Assembly (NCBI GenBank): GCA_028282925.1
Contig: JANQGV010000158.1
Location: 1 to 62,739 of the forward strand
Length of the DNA stretch: 62,739 bases
Reading direction: 5' to 3'
Source: Thermodesulfobacteriota bacterium
Lineage (GTDB): Bacteria > Desulfobacterota > WTBG01 > CAIYCZ01 > CAIRTM01
In this document: piece after piece, positions 17,526-26,028 of the stretch
Layout: each line of letters starts with the position of its first letter
How positions within the stretch are numbered: the stretch's first letter is position 1
Translations under genes and position numbers: made by a program
Notes under the pieces: generated by a model
The model's database searches: none
Told to the model about the DNA's origin: nothing
What the model saw: the letters and a program-made list of their open reading frames with translations, nothing else

Positions 17526-19583
17526 ATGTCGTTAACTGACAAAAACAATCAAAATAGCGATACCTCCGTGCAAACCGAAGCCGCTGAAAATCACGCTGGG
17601 CAAGAGGTGGGGTCGCTTCCCGGTAATGCACCGTCCTTTCCGGCCGGAACCCGTGTAATCTTCGACAATGAAGAGCCGAAAGGCCGCATTATTATTGCCG
17701 AAACAGCAGACAGGTGCGCCGCCTACATCCTGATTACCCGCGTATCTGATACAGAGGTCTACGAGGTCGAAGAAATCTGCGCGATTATTCTCGGCATTGA
17801 TATCAAAACCGACATAAATACGTCGTCCCTGACCGGCGCTCTCGAGGGCCTTTCCGCTGCCGGTGACTCTGCGGGCCCCATACTCATAACCGAAGGCGTC
17901 CGCCCGGTAGCCGACACAGACGGTAGAGTGGAAGTGCTTTTCAGCAAAGAGAAGCCGTATGTAGAAAAGGACACCCTTCTGCTGCGCCGGATAAAACCCA
18001 TAGCGGGCAAAGCGGGACGTACTATTTACGGCGACACCATCGAGCCGGCCCCGGGAGAAACGCCCGAAATCGATCCAGGTCTCAATATCAGACAGGCCGG
18101 TAATGAATTTTACAGCAAGGTATATGGAAAAGCTCTTTTTGAAAAGCAGTTCCTGGCCGTACACAAGGCCATTACCGCAACCATCAGTTCCGACACTATG
18201 GAGGTCTGCATCTCATATGCCGAAAAACATGCTTTAACGGCCCGGCACATACTGGCCGAACTTGCGGATTTGAAAATTACTCACGGCATAGACAACAAAG
18301 CCATTGACTATATCGTTGCAACCTATGAGAAAAAGCGGACACCTATTAAAGATTTTGTTGTGGCCCGTGGAACACCGCCCGAGCATGGCCGCGACGGTGA
18401 AATTCTTTTCTACTTCCCCACGAAAACCAGGCCTCGTTTTTTAGAAAAAGAAGACGGCAGCATTGATCTGCGGGAAACTCACATGGTGCAGTCTGTTGAA
18501 AAGGACAGCGAACTGGCCCTCCTTGTTCCCCATGTCGATCCCGCGCCGGGCAAAGATGTCCTGGGGAAAATCATCCCGGTGCAGCCGATAAAAAAAGTTG
18601 CTCTGCGGCCTGGAAAAAATGTCTATGTTTCCGAAGACGGCATGCGTTTTTTCGCCGCTGAAAGCGGACGCCCCGTCCTTGACCGCGAGACCATTTGCGT
18701 CAGCGAAATATTCAGCGTATACGGCAACCTGGACATGTCGGTGGGCAATGTTGATTTTGACGGCGAGGTGGAAGTACACGGCAGTGTGGAAGACGGCTAT
18801 ACCGTGAAAGCCTCAAAGTCGATCACCATCCACGGCTTTGTAGGGGCCAGCAACATCGAGGCCGGCCTGGACATCACTATTGCCGGGGGGTGCAACGGCA
18901 ACGGCAAATCAAGACTCCTGTCCGGCCGGGACATTACCGCCAAATACATTGATGAAGCCTATATCAAAGCCACAGGCGATGTTACCGTTAAAAACGAGAT
19001 CATCAATTCCATAATCATGAGCCTCGGCAGGGTTACCGTCCAGAACGGCAAGATATGCGGCGGCGTGATTACCGCCAAAAAGGGCATCGAAACCTATGAC
19101 GCCGGGTCCCAGGCCGGAATCAAAACCGTCCTCATTCCCGGCGAGGATTACAACCTGAACGACCAGTGTTCCGCCATAGATTCCAGCATCAGCGATAAAA
19201 GCCGTGAACATGAAAAAATAGCCAAAATGCTGACCCCGCTCCTCGACAACGATGAGGTTCTTTCCTCGATGAAGCCGGAAAAGCAGAGTAAGCTGGCCGA
19301 CACTATTTCCTACCTGGACACCCTGGTCGATGATATCAAAACCCTGTCTGACTGTAAAACCGAGTTGATCGCCGCCTCAAAAAAAGAATCCGTACCGGAA
19401 GCCATCGTGCAGCATACCTTGTTCCCGGGCACTATCGTAAAAATAGAACCCGACCGGCGGGAAATTACCGCCACGAGAAAAGGTCCGATTCGTTTATTCA
19501 AGGCTGCCGATGAACGAGTAACGGTGGAACCGTTCGTTGATACCGACAAGAAAGAGCCGGAAACGCAAAAATTCAAAGCCTAG
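17526..19583 (+). CDS. FapA/DUF342 family polymer-forming-like protein
   Basis: 685 residues, cytoplasmic. The central part (about 195-560) matches the FapA (DUF342) family: LLVPHVDPAPGKDVLGK, LRPGKNVYVSEDG, then a glycine/valine-rich beta-helix stretch (VYGNLDMSVGNVDFDGEVEV, VEDGYTVKASKSITIHGFVG, ISGL-like repeats). A C-terminal coiled-coil region follows (about 570-640). The family includes the Vibrio flagellar assembly protein FapA, but most bacterial members have no proven function. No flagellar genes are nearby, so a flagellar role is not supported here. It has its own predicted promoter. Confidence 0.8.
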   Translation: MSLTDKNNQNSDTSVQTEAAENHAGQEVGSLPGNAPSFPAGTRVIFDNEEPKGRIIIAETADRCAAYILITRVSDTEVYEVEEICAIILGIDIKTDINTSSLTGALEGLSAAGDSAGPILITEGVRPVADTDGRVEVLFSKEKPYVEKDTLLLRRIKPIAGKAGRTIYGDTIEPAPGETPEIDPGLNIRQAGNEFYSKVYGKALFEKQFLAVHKAITATISSDTMEVCISYAEKHALTARHILAELADLKITHGIDNKAIDYIVATYEKKRTPIKDFVVARGTPPEHGRDGEILFYFPTKTRPRFLEKEDGSIDLRETHMVQSVEKDSELALLVPHVDPAPGKDVLGKIIPVQPIKKVALRPGKNVYVSEDGMRFFAAESGRPVLDRETICVSEIFSVYGNLDMSVGNVDFDGEVEVHGSVEDGYTVKASKSITIHGFVGASNIEAGLDITIAGGCNGNGKSRLLSGRDITAKYIDEAYIKATGDVTVKNEIINSIIMSLGRVTVQNGKICGGVITAKKGIETYDAGSQAGIKTVLIPGEDYNLNDQCSAIDSSISDKSREHEKIAKMLTPLLDNDEVLSSMKPEKQSKLADTISYLDTLVDDIKTLSDCKTELIAASKKESVPEAIVQHTLFPGTIVKIEPDRREITATRKGPIRLFKAADERVTVEPFVDTDKKEPETQKFKA

Positions 19584-19769
19584 GAGTCTGTCGGACATGT
19601 TCGACTGAATCGAACCCCCGGCCGACCCACATCGAACGCTCTGGGTAAATATTAACCATATTTTCACTTGACCGGTAGCCCCGTTGTACTGCATTATAGT
19701 TTATTGAAACTATAGGAGTGTCATTGTCCAAAATAGATAACCTCACAATACACGGAAAGGATTTCTCAC

Positions 19770-20078
19770 ATGAAAAAAGTTATTATCGCTATCGCATTAC
19801 TGGGATTTATTATCGGCGGGTGCGCCTCATATATGCCCATGGGCGTCATTTATACCAAGGTAGATGGTCCCATGGCAGCAGCATCGGGCCCGGTCAAATA
19901 CTCCAAGGTCGGCAAAGCCGAAGCCCAGTCGATTCTGGGACTGCTTGCCACCGGCGACTGCAGCATCAAAACGGCCGCTCAGAACGGCGGCATTAAAAAA
20001 ATCAAGTATGTCGACTGGCATGTGGAAAACATACTGGGAATCATCGGCCGCTATACCACAACCGTCTACGGCGACTAA
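19770..20078 (+). CDS. TRL-like family lipoprotein
   Basis: 102 residues. A lysine-started signal peptide ends in the lipobox FIIGGC (Cys18), predicting an outer- or inner-membrane lipoprotein. The mature part resembles the small TRL-like family: YTKVDGP near the N-terminus, then SKVGKAEAQSILGLLATGDCSI, AAQNGGIKKI and a C-terminal TTVYGD. The function of the family is unknown. AGGA at 19757 provides a reasonable ribosome binding site. Confidence 0.75.
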   Translation: MKKVIIAIALLGFIIGGCASYMPMGVIYTKVDGPMAAASGPVKYSKVGKAEAQSILGLLATGDCSIKTAAQNGGIKKIKYVDWHVENILGIIGRYTTTVYGD

Positions 20079-20189
20079 TACCAGGCATACCGGGGTGTGC
20101 GCTGAATGTGCCGCCCCGGTTGTTTTACACCACCGGCCACTGCATCATTCCCTGTCTTCTGAACCGGCTCAGGACCAAATAGATAGTAC

Positions 20190-20217
20190 TTGACCCGTAA
20201 TACGGTCAGGGTATATG
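20190..20217 (+). promoter_or_regulatory. Predicted promoter for subtilase gene
   Basis: TTGACC at 20190-20195, 16-base spacer, TATATG at 20212-20217. The near-palindrome TGACCCGTAATACGGTCA overlaps the -35 region and spacer and could be an operator. The remaining 150 bases before the gene show no further signal. Confidence 0.4.
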
Positions 20218-20369
20218 TTTTCAACACACAACCTCATTTCACACACGCGTTCAATACACCAGGCTCGTGAACACAGCGCGAACAGTGGCTCATCGCTGAA
20301 AAAAGGAGGCTCAAACGAGGGACGGGAAACCAGCCGTATCTTTCAACACCTTACAATGTGGAGGGCACC

Positions 20370-22355
20370 ATGAAACTGTCAATGTGCATGGTTATTCTGA
20401 TAACCTTTTTATTTTCTCTCCTGTTTCCGGGATGCGATACGCTCTTTCCCGGCGGCATCGGCTGGGAAACCACCCCGCCACCGACCATATTTACCAAACC
20501 GGCCGATCCCGAAAAAATCGTTTCCGTTAAGGAAGACAATGAAACCCTGTACAGTTTTCCCGTTGACCAGATACTGGTTAAAATGGATAATGCCTCCACG
20601 GAAAGCGATGCCAGATCCCTGGCCCGCAGTCTTTCGGGCTCCATCGTCGGGCAAATCCCGGATGTCGGTATCTACCAGTTGGAGGTTTCCACTTCAAGCA
20701 AAACAGAACTCGACTCACGTATTACGCAGGCTCAACAGTATGAGGGAGTAACCTATGCCGCCTACAATCTCATCCCCGACTTCCAGGATGTGGGCTCTTC
20801 GGCCGAATACTGCCGCCATGACGATGACAATGAACAGCTCGACCTGACTACTCAGAAATGCCCCCATCTCGACATCCATTACTCCTCGATCGTTCCCATC
20901 ATGGGAAAAGTAAAAGAAAACATGAATCTCAGCACCGTCAGGGTCGGCATTATCGACTCCGGGTTCAACGTGCACGTGGGCCAGTTTGACGACATCAAGT
21001 ACTTCAACATGAACGATCCCTTTTCCACGCCCGTTGACACCAGAGGTCACGGGACCGAAGTTGCCTCCATTATTGCCGCCGACAACGGCGACGGTGTTAT
21101 CAACGGCATTGCTTCGCGCGTTCTGGGCAGCAAGCTCGAACTGGTGGTCGGCGGGCAGCCCTCAACAACCACCAGCGAAATCCTTATGTTCATGTTCATG
21201 GCCTCACACTTCGCCGGGGCCGATATCGTGAACATGAGCCTCAGCTATGGCGAGATATTCGACGCCTACGATATCAACCTGATCCAGGGCATGTACAAAC
21301 CCGTTATTGAACAATGCCCCAACACTCTTTTTGTTGTGGCCGCATCAAACAAACCCTTCACCCTGACGCGGAAAAACGACTGTCCGGCCGGCATGCTTCT
21401 GCCCAACCTGATTACCGTGGGCGGCACCTCATTCTGCGATCCGGACCAGCCCTGGTACGAAAGCGCTACATCGGGCAGTGCCCAGGGGCCTCTTATCGAC
21501 ATCGCGGCCCCGGCCCAGCACGTTCCCGTGGCAAACCCGTTCCTTCCCGGCCAGATCAAGCAATCTACCGGCAACTCCTTTGCCGCTCCCCAGGTAACGG
21601 CCCTGGCCGCCATTTTGAAATCCATCAGCCCTAGTCTGAAGCCGGATGAAATCAAGGGCTATATCATGGACTTCTGTTATCCAGCCTCATCAAAAGTTGG
21701 CAGCCGCCGCCTGATCCTGCCCCTGCCCATTGAGCAGTTACTCATTGAAATAAACGCTCCCCAGGAGGTTCTCGATGTTATAGATGCCGACGAAAATCCC
21801 GGACAGTGGGACGTACCCGGTATTGTGGAGCACCGTATCTGCGGCGGCACTATTATCGACGTTTCAAATGAAGGAACCTTTACCTTTCCACCCGACAACG
21901 ATACTGTCAGCGGTTTTTTGAATGCCATGGGATTCGGCATTACAGCCTCCGATGAAATCGTCACGTTTACCCTGCATATCTATGAGGAACACAAAATCAT
22001 TAACGAATACAGTATCAGCAGTATGTACGGTGACCCCAATGCTCCCGGCGTGGCCCACATAACGTTCAGTAGAATGGTTGACGACATTGTTCACGGCGGA
22101 TCAAGCGCCGGGGGCAAGGTCACGTTTTCAAAGTGCACCGTCACTGAACGCGACGGCATCATGGACTGGCCTCTTTCCGTAGAGCTTGAGGGAACTCTTG
22201 ATGGAAGCATCACCTGGATGGCACCACCTGACCCTGCTGTCGGCGGCCGAACCGTCACAGCCATGTTCAAAATTCCTGTTGTTATTATGCCCACCGATGA
22301 TATCGTAACCTATCTTGAAGAAACCTGCGAAGGAGGCCGGAACAATACAGAGTAA
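20370..22355 (+). CDS. Subtilisin-like (S8) serine protease lipoprotein
   Basis: 661 residues from the ATG at 20370, which has GTGGAGG 7 bases upstream; the GTG at 20358 is inside that site and is unlikely. The signal peptide ends in the lipobox LLFPGC (Cys22). A propeptide-like segment (about 45-125) contains VDQILVKMDN and GSIVGQIPDVGIYQLEV. The catalytic triad is Asp196 (VGIIDSGFN), His227 (RGHGTEVASII) and Ser403 (TGNSFAAPQVTALAA). The C-terminal 200 residues form a beta-rich domain of unknown type. Predicted as a cell-surface or periplasmic protease anchored by lipid. The substrate is unknown. Confidence 0.9.
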   Translation: MKLSMCMVILITFLFSLLFPGCDTLFPGGIGWETTPPPTIFTKPADPEKIVSVKEDNETLYSFPVDQILVKMDNASTESDARSLARSLSGSIVGQIPDVGIYQLEVSTSSKTELDSRITQAQQYEGVTYAAYNLIPDFQDVGSSAEYCRHDDDNEQLDLTTQKCPHLDIHYSSIVPIMGKVKENMNLSTVRVGIIDSGFNVHVGQFDDIKYFNMNDPFSTPVDTRGHGTEVASIIAADNGDGVINGIASRVLGSKLELVVGGQPSTTTSEILMFMFMASHFAGADIVNMSLSYGEIFDAYDINLIQGMYKPVIEQCPNTLFVVAASNKPFTLTRKNDCPAGMLLPNLITVGGTSFCDPDQPWYESATSGSAQGPLIDIAAPAQHVPVANPFLPGQIKQSTGNSFAAPQVTALAAILKSISPSLKPDEIKGYIMDFCYPASSKVGSRRLILPLPIEQLLIEINAPQEVLDVIDADENPGQWDVPGIVEHRICGGTIIDVSNEGTFTFPPDNDTVSGFLNAMGFGITASDEIVTFTLHIYEEHKIINEYSISSMYGDPNAPGVAHITFSRMVDDIVHGGSSAGGKVTFSKCTVTERDGIMDWPLSVELEGTLDGSITWMAPPDPAVGGRTVTAMFKIPVVIMPTDDIVTYLEETCEGGRNNTE

Positions 22356-22469
22356 CATCAACGCATCACCCTCCCCTCTTTGTTGCAACACGGTGTATTA
22401 AAAAGAGGGGGCCACGTGCGGCGGATTGATGCTACCGGTATATACAGATAAAAAAACACACGATCCTCA

Positions 22470-22664
22470 ATAAAAAACAACAAACGGTTTTTGCTTTCTG
22501 CAGCACTTCTGACGTTGATCACCTGGGGTACGGCATGCACTGAACAGCCTGAAAATCCCGGCTCCGACAATGCAACGGGCAAGGCCAGCGTTGTCGCCCG
22601 GGGTGACCGGATTCTTGCAATCGATATCACCGAAGCAGAAAACACCGATCAAAAAGATCTATGA
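22470..22664 (+). CDS. Small lipoprotein with no canonical start codon
   Basis: An open frame of 64 codons reads (I)KNNKRFLLSAALLTLI followed by the lipobox TWGTAC (Cys23), a textbook lipoprotein signal peptide, then about 40 polar residues. Upstream in frame there is a TAA at 22449 and no ATG/GTG/TTG before the basic N-region. The codon where Met would be expected is ATA (22470). A TTG at 22491 would remove the positive charges. The stop overlaps the next gene's ATG (ATGA), implying coupling. Either ATA is used, or the ATG was lost by mutation or sequence error. The gene is easily missed by length and start rules. Confidence 0.5.
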   Translation: MKNNKRFLLSAALLTLITWGTACTEQPENPGSDNATGKASVVARGDRILAIDITEAENTDQKDL

Positions 22665-22858
22665 AAAAATTCGGAGAAAGAAAGAAGCGCAGACTTCCAT
22701 CACTGCTCATGCTGAGCGGCTTTGCACTTCTCATACTCTGCGGAATTGCCCTGCCCTCGGCAGACGAGTCGTCAAGGGGTGTAGTGCTCCTGCTGGGTGC
22801 CGGCAGCCTGACGTTGATACTGGCCGGTATTGCGCTTGGTATCCGAAAACCCCGGTGA
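22661..22858 (+). CDS. Small two-helix membrane protein
   Basis: 65 residues. A basic N-terminus (KKFGERKKRR) is followed by two hydrophobic helices, SLLMLSGFALLILCGIAL and GVVLLLGAGSLTLILAGIAL, separated by a short polar turn (PSADESSRG). This predicts an inner-membrane hairpin with both ends cytoplasmic. It overlaps the preceding lipoprotein frame by 4 bases (ATGA), so the two are probably expressed as a unit. No family recognised. Confidence 0.6.
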   Translation: MKKFGERKKRRLPSLLMLSGFALLILCGIALPSADESSRGVVLLLGAGSLTLILAGIALGIRKPR

Positions 22859-22900
22859 GCAAAAACAAAAACGTACTTGCGGCGATTTGCCGGACAGCCT

Positions 22901-23075
22901 TCTAGACCCAAATCAAACGAAGATTCGTCGCGAGGGTGGCAAAATGTCCGTAGACAGCGGCTGCACGGACTGGAAGCCGAAGAGTCGTACTTGCTGTACG
23001 TCGATGAGGCTGGAGGGAGTACAGGCGGTAGATGCGGGCATTTCGGCAGCCGCAGTCGTTTGTTTTGGGTCTAGA
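22901..23075. repeat. Repeat D, MITE-like element with 20-bp terminal repeats
   Basis: A 175-bp element. Its ends TCTAGACCCAAATCAAACGA and (reverse complement) TCTAGACCCAAAACAAACGA match at 19 of 20 positions. An inner GTAC-ttgct-GTAC palindrome resembles the core of repeat family B. The right-hand TCTAGA supplies the TAG stop of the minus-strand TPR lipoprotein gene. It is a single copy in this window and carries no protein. Confidence 0.8.
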
Positions 23076-23943
23076 GTTCTCCACGGGCCATCCTACGCAC
23101 ATACTCGGCCATCATTTTTCTGAAAGGTGAAAACGGTACAATCTGTGCTCGTTTCGACAGATGTTTTTCCAGCTCTTCCGGTGTGCTGATTTTGATCTGC
23201 TTCTCCTCAAGATTCTTTGCCGCTTTCTCAAGCAGTGCCTTGCAGAGGATAAGCCTCACGGCCCTGTCCAGCTTTGAATAATCAAGCAGCGTAGCTTTTG
23301 AGAAGTCAAAAGGTTGCTGGACTACCATGCCGTAGCTCTTGGGATAGAGCCATCTCTTGAGGGTAAAAATTGAGTACGCATTGATGTCGATGATGTTTTC
23401 CCGGAATTCGCTGCTTTCCGGATACAGCTCATAGGCCTTAATGTAGTGATCTATAGCCTCTTTGTACTTTTTCGCCTCAATGAGCGTGCTGCCCCACCGG
23501 GCATAGGTTGCTGCAATGCGGGCTGTGACCTCCTTTTCTTCCATCCCCAGAGATTGCGCCTGCGCGTAATATTCCAATGCGACGTTAAAAGCTTTTTGCG
23601 TAGCGGCGGCTTCGGCAGCGCCTTTACATGCCAGGGCCGTTTTTTCCCTGAGCACGGCATTGTCCGGGGCACGGCTGCTTGCCGCCTCAAAACTGCCGAT
23701 TGCCTCAACGTAGCGCCCTGCGTCAAGCAGCATCATACCCAGCAACTCATGGGCGGACACAAGATCAGGACACTGTTTGAGGACGTTTTGGCAGTCTCTC
23801 AACACTGCCCGGTCAAAGGAGGTATTGTTATCGGCCAGCATTTTTTTAAAGTGCTTATCATGCTTCTTGCATTCATCGAACAGCGAGCAGGCCGAAAAAC
23901 AAAGCAATATACAGAGCATACAACAAAATACATTTTTTTTCAT
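23071..23943 (-). CDS. TPR-containing lipoprotein
   Basis: 290 residues from ATG 23943. The signal peptide ends in the lipobox LLCFSAC (Cys19). Residues about 45-200 contain three to four tetratricopeptide repeats (LVSAHELLGMMLLDAGRYVE, ALEYYAQAQSLGMEEKEV, YKEAIDHYIKAYELYPESSE), a protein-binding scaffold. The C-terminal 90 residues are basic and helical without a recognised domain. The TAG stop comes from the end of repeat D, so the C-terminus may have been reshaped. Function unknown; an envelope assembly or chaperone role would be typical. Confidence 0.75.
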   Translation of the reverse strand: MKKNVFCCMLCILLCFSACSLFDECKKHDKHFKKMLADNNTSFDRAVLRDCQNVLKQCPDLVSAHELLGMMLLDAGRYVEAIGSFEAASSRAPDNAVLREKTALACKGAAEAAATQKAFNVALEYYAQAQSLGMEEKEVTARIAATYARWGSTLIEAKKYKEAIDHYIKAYELYPESSEFRENIIDINAYSIFTLKRWLYPKSYGMVVQQPFDFSKATLLDYSKLDRAVRLILCKALLEKAAKNLEEKQIKISTPEELEKHLSKRAQIVPFSPFRKMMAEYVRRMARGEL

Positions 23944-24104
23944 AATCAACACCAAAAATAACGTCTGGAAATTCCTTCAAAATCATTCACATCCTGATTA
24001 TTAATCGGCACTAAATATACTAAAGATGAGTACTTTATTGTGGTAATAATTCAGATGCCTGCAGTAAAAAATTACAGGCGGAAACCATCGGTGCTTTTCT
24101 ACTG

Positions 24105-24133
24105 TTTACATCAAAAAAACTTTTTCCTATACT
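24105..24133 (+). promoter_or_regulatory. Predicted sigma70 promoter
   Basis: TTTACA at 24105-24110, exactly 17 bases, TATACT at 24128-24133, about 100 bases before the ATC-hydrolase-like gene. It implies a roughly 100-base 5' leader. Confidence 0.55.
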
Positions 24134-24241
24134 GAACGCATGATGTACTCCGGGCTGTAAGAAACAACGGCGATACACCGAAATACCTCAGACCATACAG
24201 AAACAGATGCATAACCATTCACCTTTAAGGAGAATAGAACC

Positions 24242-24721
24242 ATGACAAAAGTTACCGGACAAGGAATTGATGCAGAAAAACAGAAAAGCATGCTGATTGA
24301 GGCCGTAGCCTTAAAGCTTCCCCTGTTGTATCAGGCCCTGAAAGAGACCTATGGCGAAGAAAAGGGCCGGCAGGTATACGACGAAATATTTGAAACCAAT
24401 TTCAAAAAACGGGCAGCGCAGTTCAAGGATAAAAGTATCGTGGACATCATGATGGCCGAAATTGAAGTCTTTCCGACCTTCGGCTGGGAAATAGCAATTG
24501 AAAAGCTTGAAGAAAACGGTAACACCGTATGCTATGAACATCTGGGAAGGTGCCCCCACCTCGACGCAACCCGCAAATACAAACTGCCCGATCCCTGCGA
24601 TATCATTTGCGATATGGATTGCCGTATGGGAGAAAAATACAAGGTAGGAAAATGGGAACGCATGAAACATATGCCCTCCGGCGACCCGGAGTGCTGCTTT
24701 AAAATTACACCCTATTCCTGA
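24242..24721 (+). CDS. L-2-amino-thiazoline-4-carboxylate hydrolase-like protein
   Basis: 159 residues, cytoplasmic. A helical N-terminal half (ALKETYGEEKGRQVYDEIFE) precedes a cysteine-rich C-terminal half: CYEHLGRCPHLDATRKY, CDIICDMDCRMGEKY, then the terminal GDPECCFKI. The ending G-D-x-x-C-x-F-x-I and the conserved Cys/His pattern resemble the ATC hydrolase family (PF14196-type). That family includes enzymes opening thiazoline rings and many uncharacterised anaerobe proteins. AAGGAG is 9 bases upstream of the ATG. It stands alone with its own promoter. The actual substrate is unknown. Confidence 0.6.
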   Translation: MTKVTGQGIDAEKQKSMLIEAVALKLPLLYQALKETYGEEKGRQVYDEIFETNFKKRAAQFKDKSIVDIMMAEIEVFPTFGWEIAIEKLEENGNTVCYEHLGRCPHLDATRKYKLPDPCDIICDMDCRMGEKYKVGKWERMKHMPSGDPECCFKITPYS

Positions 24722-24840
24722 CAGACATGGCAAGGGGCGCGCAATCCGCAACAACCGGGGGATGAGCCTCTTGCCAATAACGACTCACGCCTGAAAGGCG
24801 GGGTTTTATGAAGGCCTAATAATCATTACAGAATTATATG

Positions 24841-25130
24841 CAGCATTTATTATTAAAAGTATTTACCGTTTGATTAGTTACGGGCTTTCTTAATCCCATT
24901 GCAACGCAGCTGAGTGCAACGATTTCAGGAGGAAAAAGGGTCGACATGTTTGAGCCCCGTTCTTCAGGGGCGAGTTTGTTGACCCGCCGACTGAAATTGT
25001 GCCGCGAGGGTATCCCGCCAAGGGCGGGACAAGTTGCAGGGCGCCCTTTCTTTTCCCCCTTTTCTTTGGGGCGAACAAAGAAAAGGGGTGGAAGGCGCGT
25101 AGCGTCTTATAAATACATTCTACCCGGAAC
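24841..25130. repeat. Repeat family C, copy 2
   Basis: Homologous to 12558-12845, including the conserved core GATTAGTTACGGG, the hairpin loops and the AGGAGG plus ATG small frame (from 24946). A 3-base deletion in the CCCGCC hairpin and later indels shift the reading frame relative to copy 1. It occupies the 464-base gap between two convergent genes. Confidence 0.8.
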
Positions 25131-25185
25131 GCGCAAATGAAAGCAGGGGTTTTAAAAATTTTACCCTGAAACGAATCAGGCAGGC

Positions 25186-25572
25186 TCAGTTGTCACTTTT
25201 GCGCTTACGGCTGTACGCCTGCCTAAGCTTCTCCTCCTGCTCCGGGGTAATATTTTCAAAAGCGTCCCTGACGCTGCCGGCAAACACTTCTATTTTCTCC
25301 AGAAACTGCTTGAGAAACATGGTCTGTTCCATTTCCGACAGTTTGTGAAAGTCGATTCCGTCGGCACACGCCGTATTGGCGGCATATACGCTCAGATTAT
25401 GAATATTGCTGATAATATCGCTCAGCATTCCCGGGTATTCCTTCTCAAGCGTCTGGCGCGCCTCACCTGCATGTGTAATAAAATACTCCTTAAACACATC
25501 ATAAAAAAACGCTATCAAATCGGTATGTTCCACCGGCTGCTTTGTGGGATCGGTATCATTGTTTGTTGCCAT
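25186..25572 (-). CDS. Conserved-looking hypothetical helical protein
   Basis: 128 residues, no signal peptide or membrane helix. It is predicted almost entirely alpha-helical (DLIAFFYDVFKEYF; EMEQTMFLKQFLEKIEVFAG; PEQEEKLRQAYSRKRK). AAGGAG lies 9 bases before the ATG at 25572, which supports translation. No family recognised. It has no co-directional partner: it converges with the gene at 24242 and diverges from the rhodanese gene. Confidence 0.6.
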   Translation of the reverse strand: MATNNDTDPTKQPVEHTDLIAFFYDVFKEYFITHAGEARQTLEKEYPGMLSDIISNIHNLSVYAANTACADGIDFHKLSEMEQTMFLKQFLEKIEVFAGSVRDAFENITPEQEEKLRQAYSRKRKSDN

Positions 25573-25854
25573 GGGTGCTGACTCCTTTTCTCATGTATGG
25601 TAACCGCTGAACGGTCGAAACCCTGCTTCTAACGAAACTTTAATAATAACACAGTGAAGGATTTCGTCAAGAAGCCGGCGTCGACGATATGCAAGTCGAT
25701 TTTGTCACACATTCCCGCAGAGTTGTTTTTCCCTATACAGTAACCATCCCCCTATTTGCATTATCAATTTGCCCGATAGGAAAAACCTATTTAATCTATC
25801 GCTTTATACCCAACAATCAATGTGTACTGCCGATACACGGAAGGGAGGTGATTA

Positions 25855-26028
25855 TTGCTCTATCAGCAGGCACTAAACCGATTAAAAAAACGCTGTAAAA
25901 AATACAATGAAGGAGAAACCTGCTATGAAGAAGCATGCATCAAGCTTACTCGTCTTTGCCCTTGTGCTCATACTGCAGGGCTGCACAGTGCCGGATCCGT
26001 TCAACGGGCTGTTGATTTCCGGCAGTGA
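25855..26028 (+). other. Possible cysteine-rich upstream/overlapping frame
   Basis: A near-perfect Shine-Dalgarno GGGAGGTGATT at 25843-25853 precedes TTG 25855 and a 57-codon frame with five Cys. The frame overlaps the start of the sulfurtransferase gene in another phase. It could be a leader peptide, but most of the Cys codons lie in the overlapped signal-peptide region. The rest of 25573-25924 is AT-rich with no further feature. Confidence 0.2.

Noticed and set aside
24719-24830. In-frame continuation after the UGA stop of the ATC-hydrolase-like gene
   Set aside because: The roughly 30 extra codons contain no recognisable motif and the family already ends with its conserved terminal motif.
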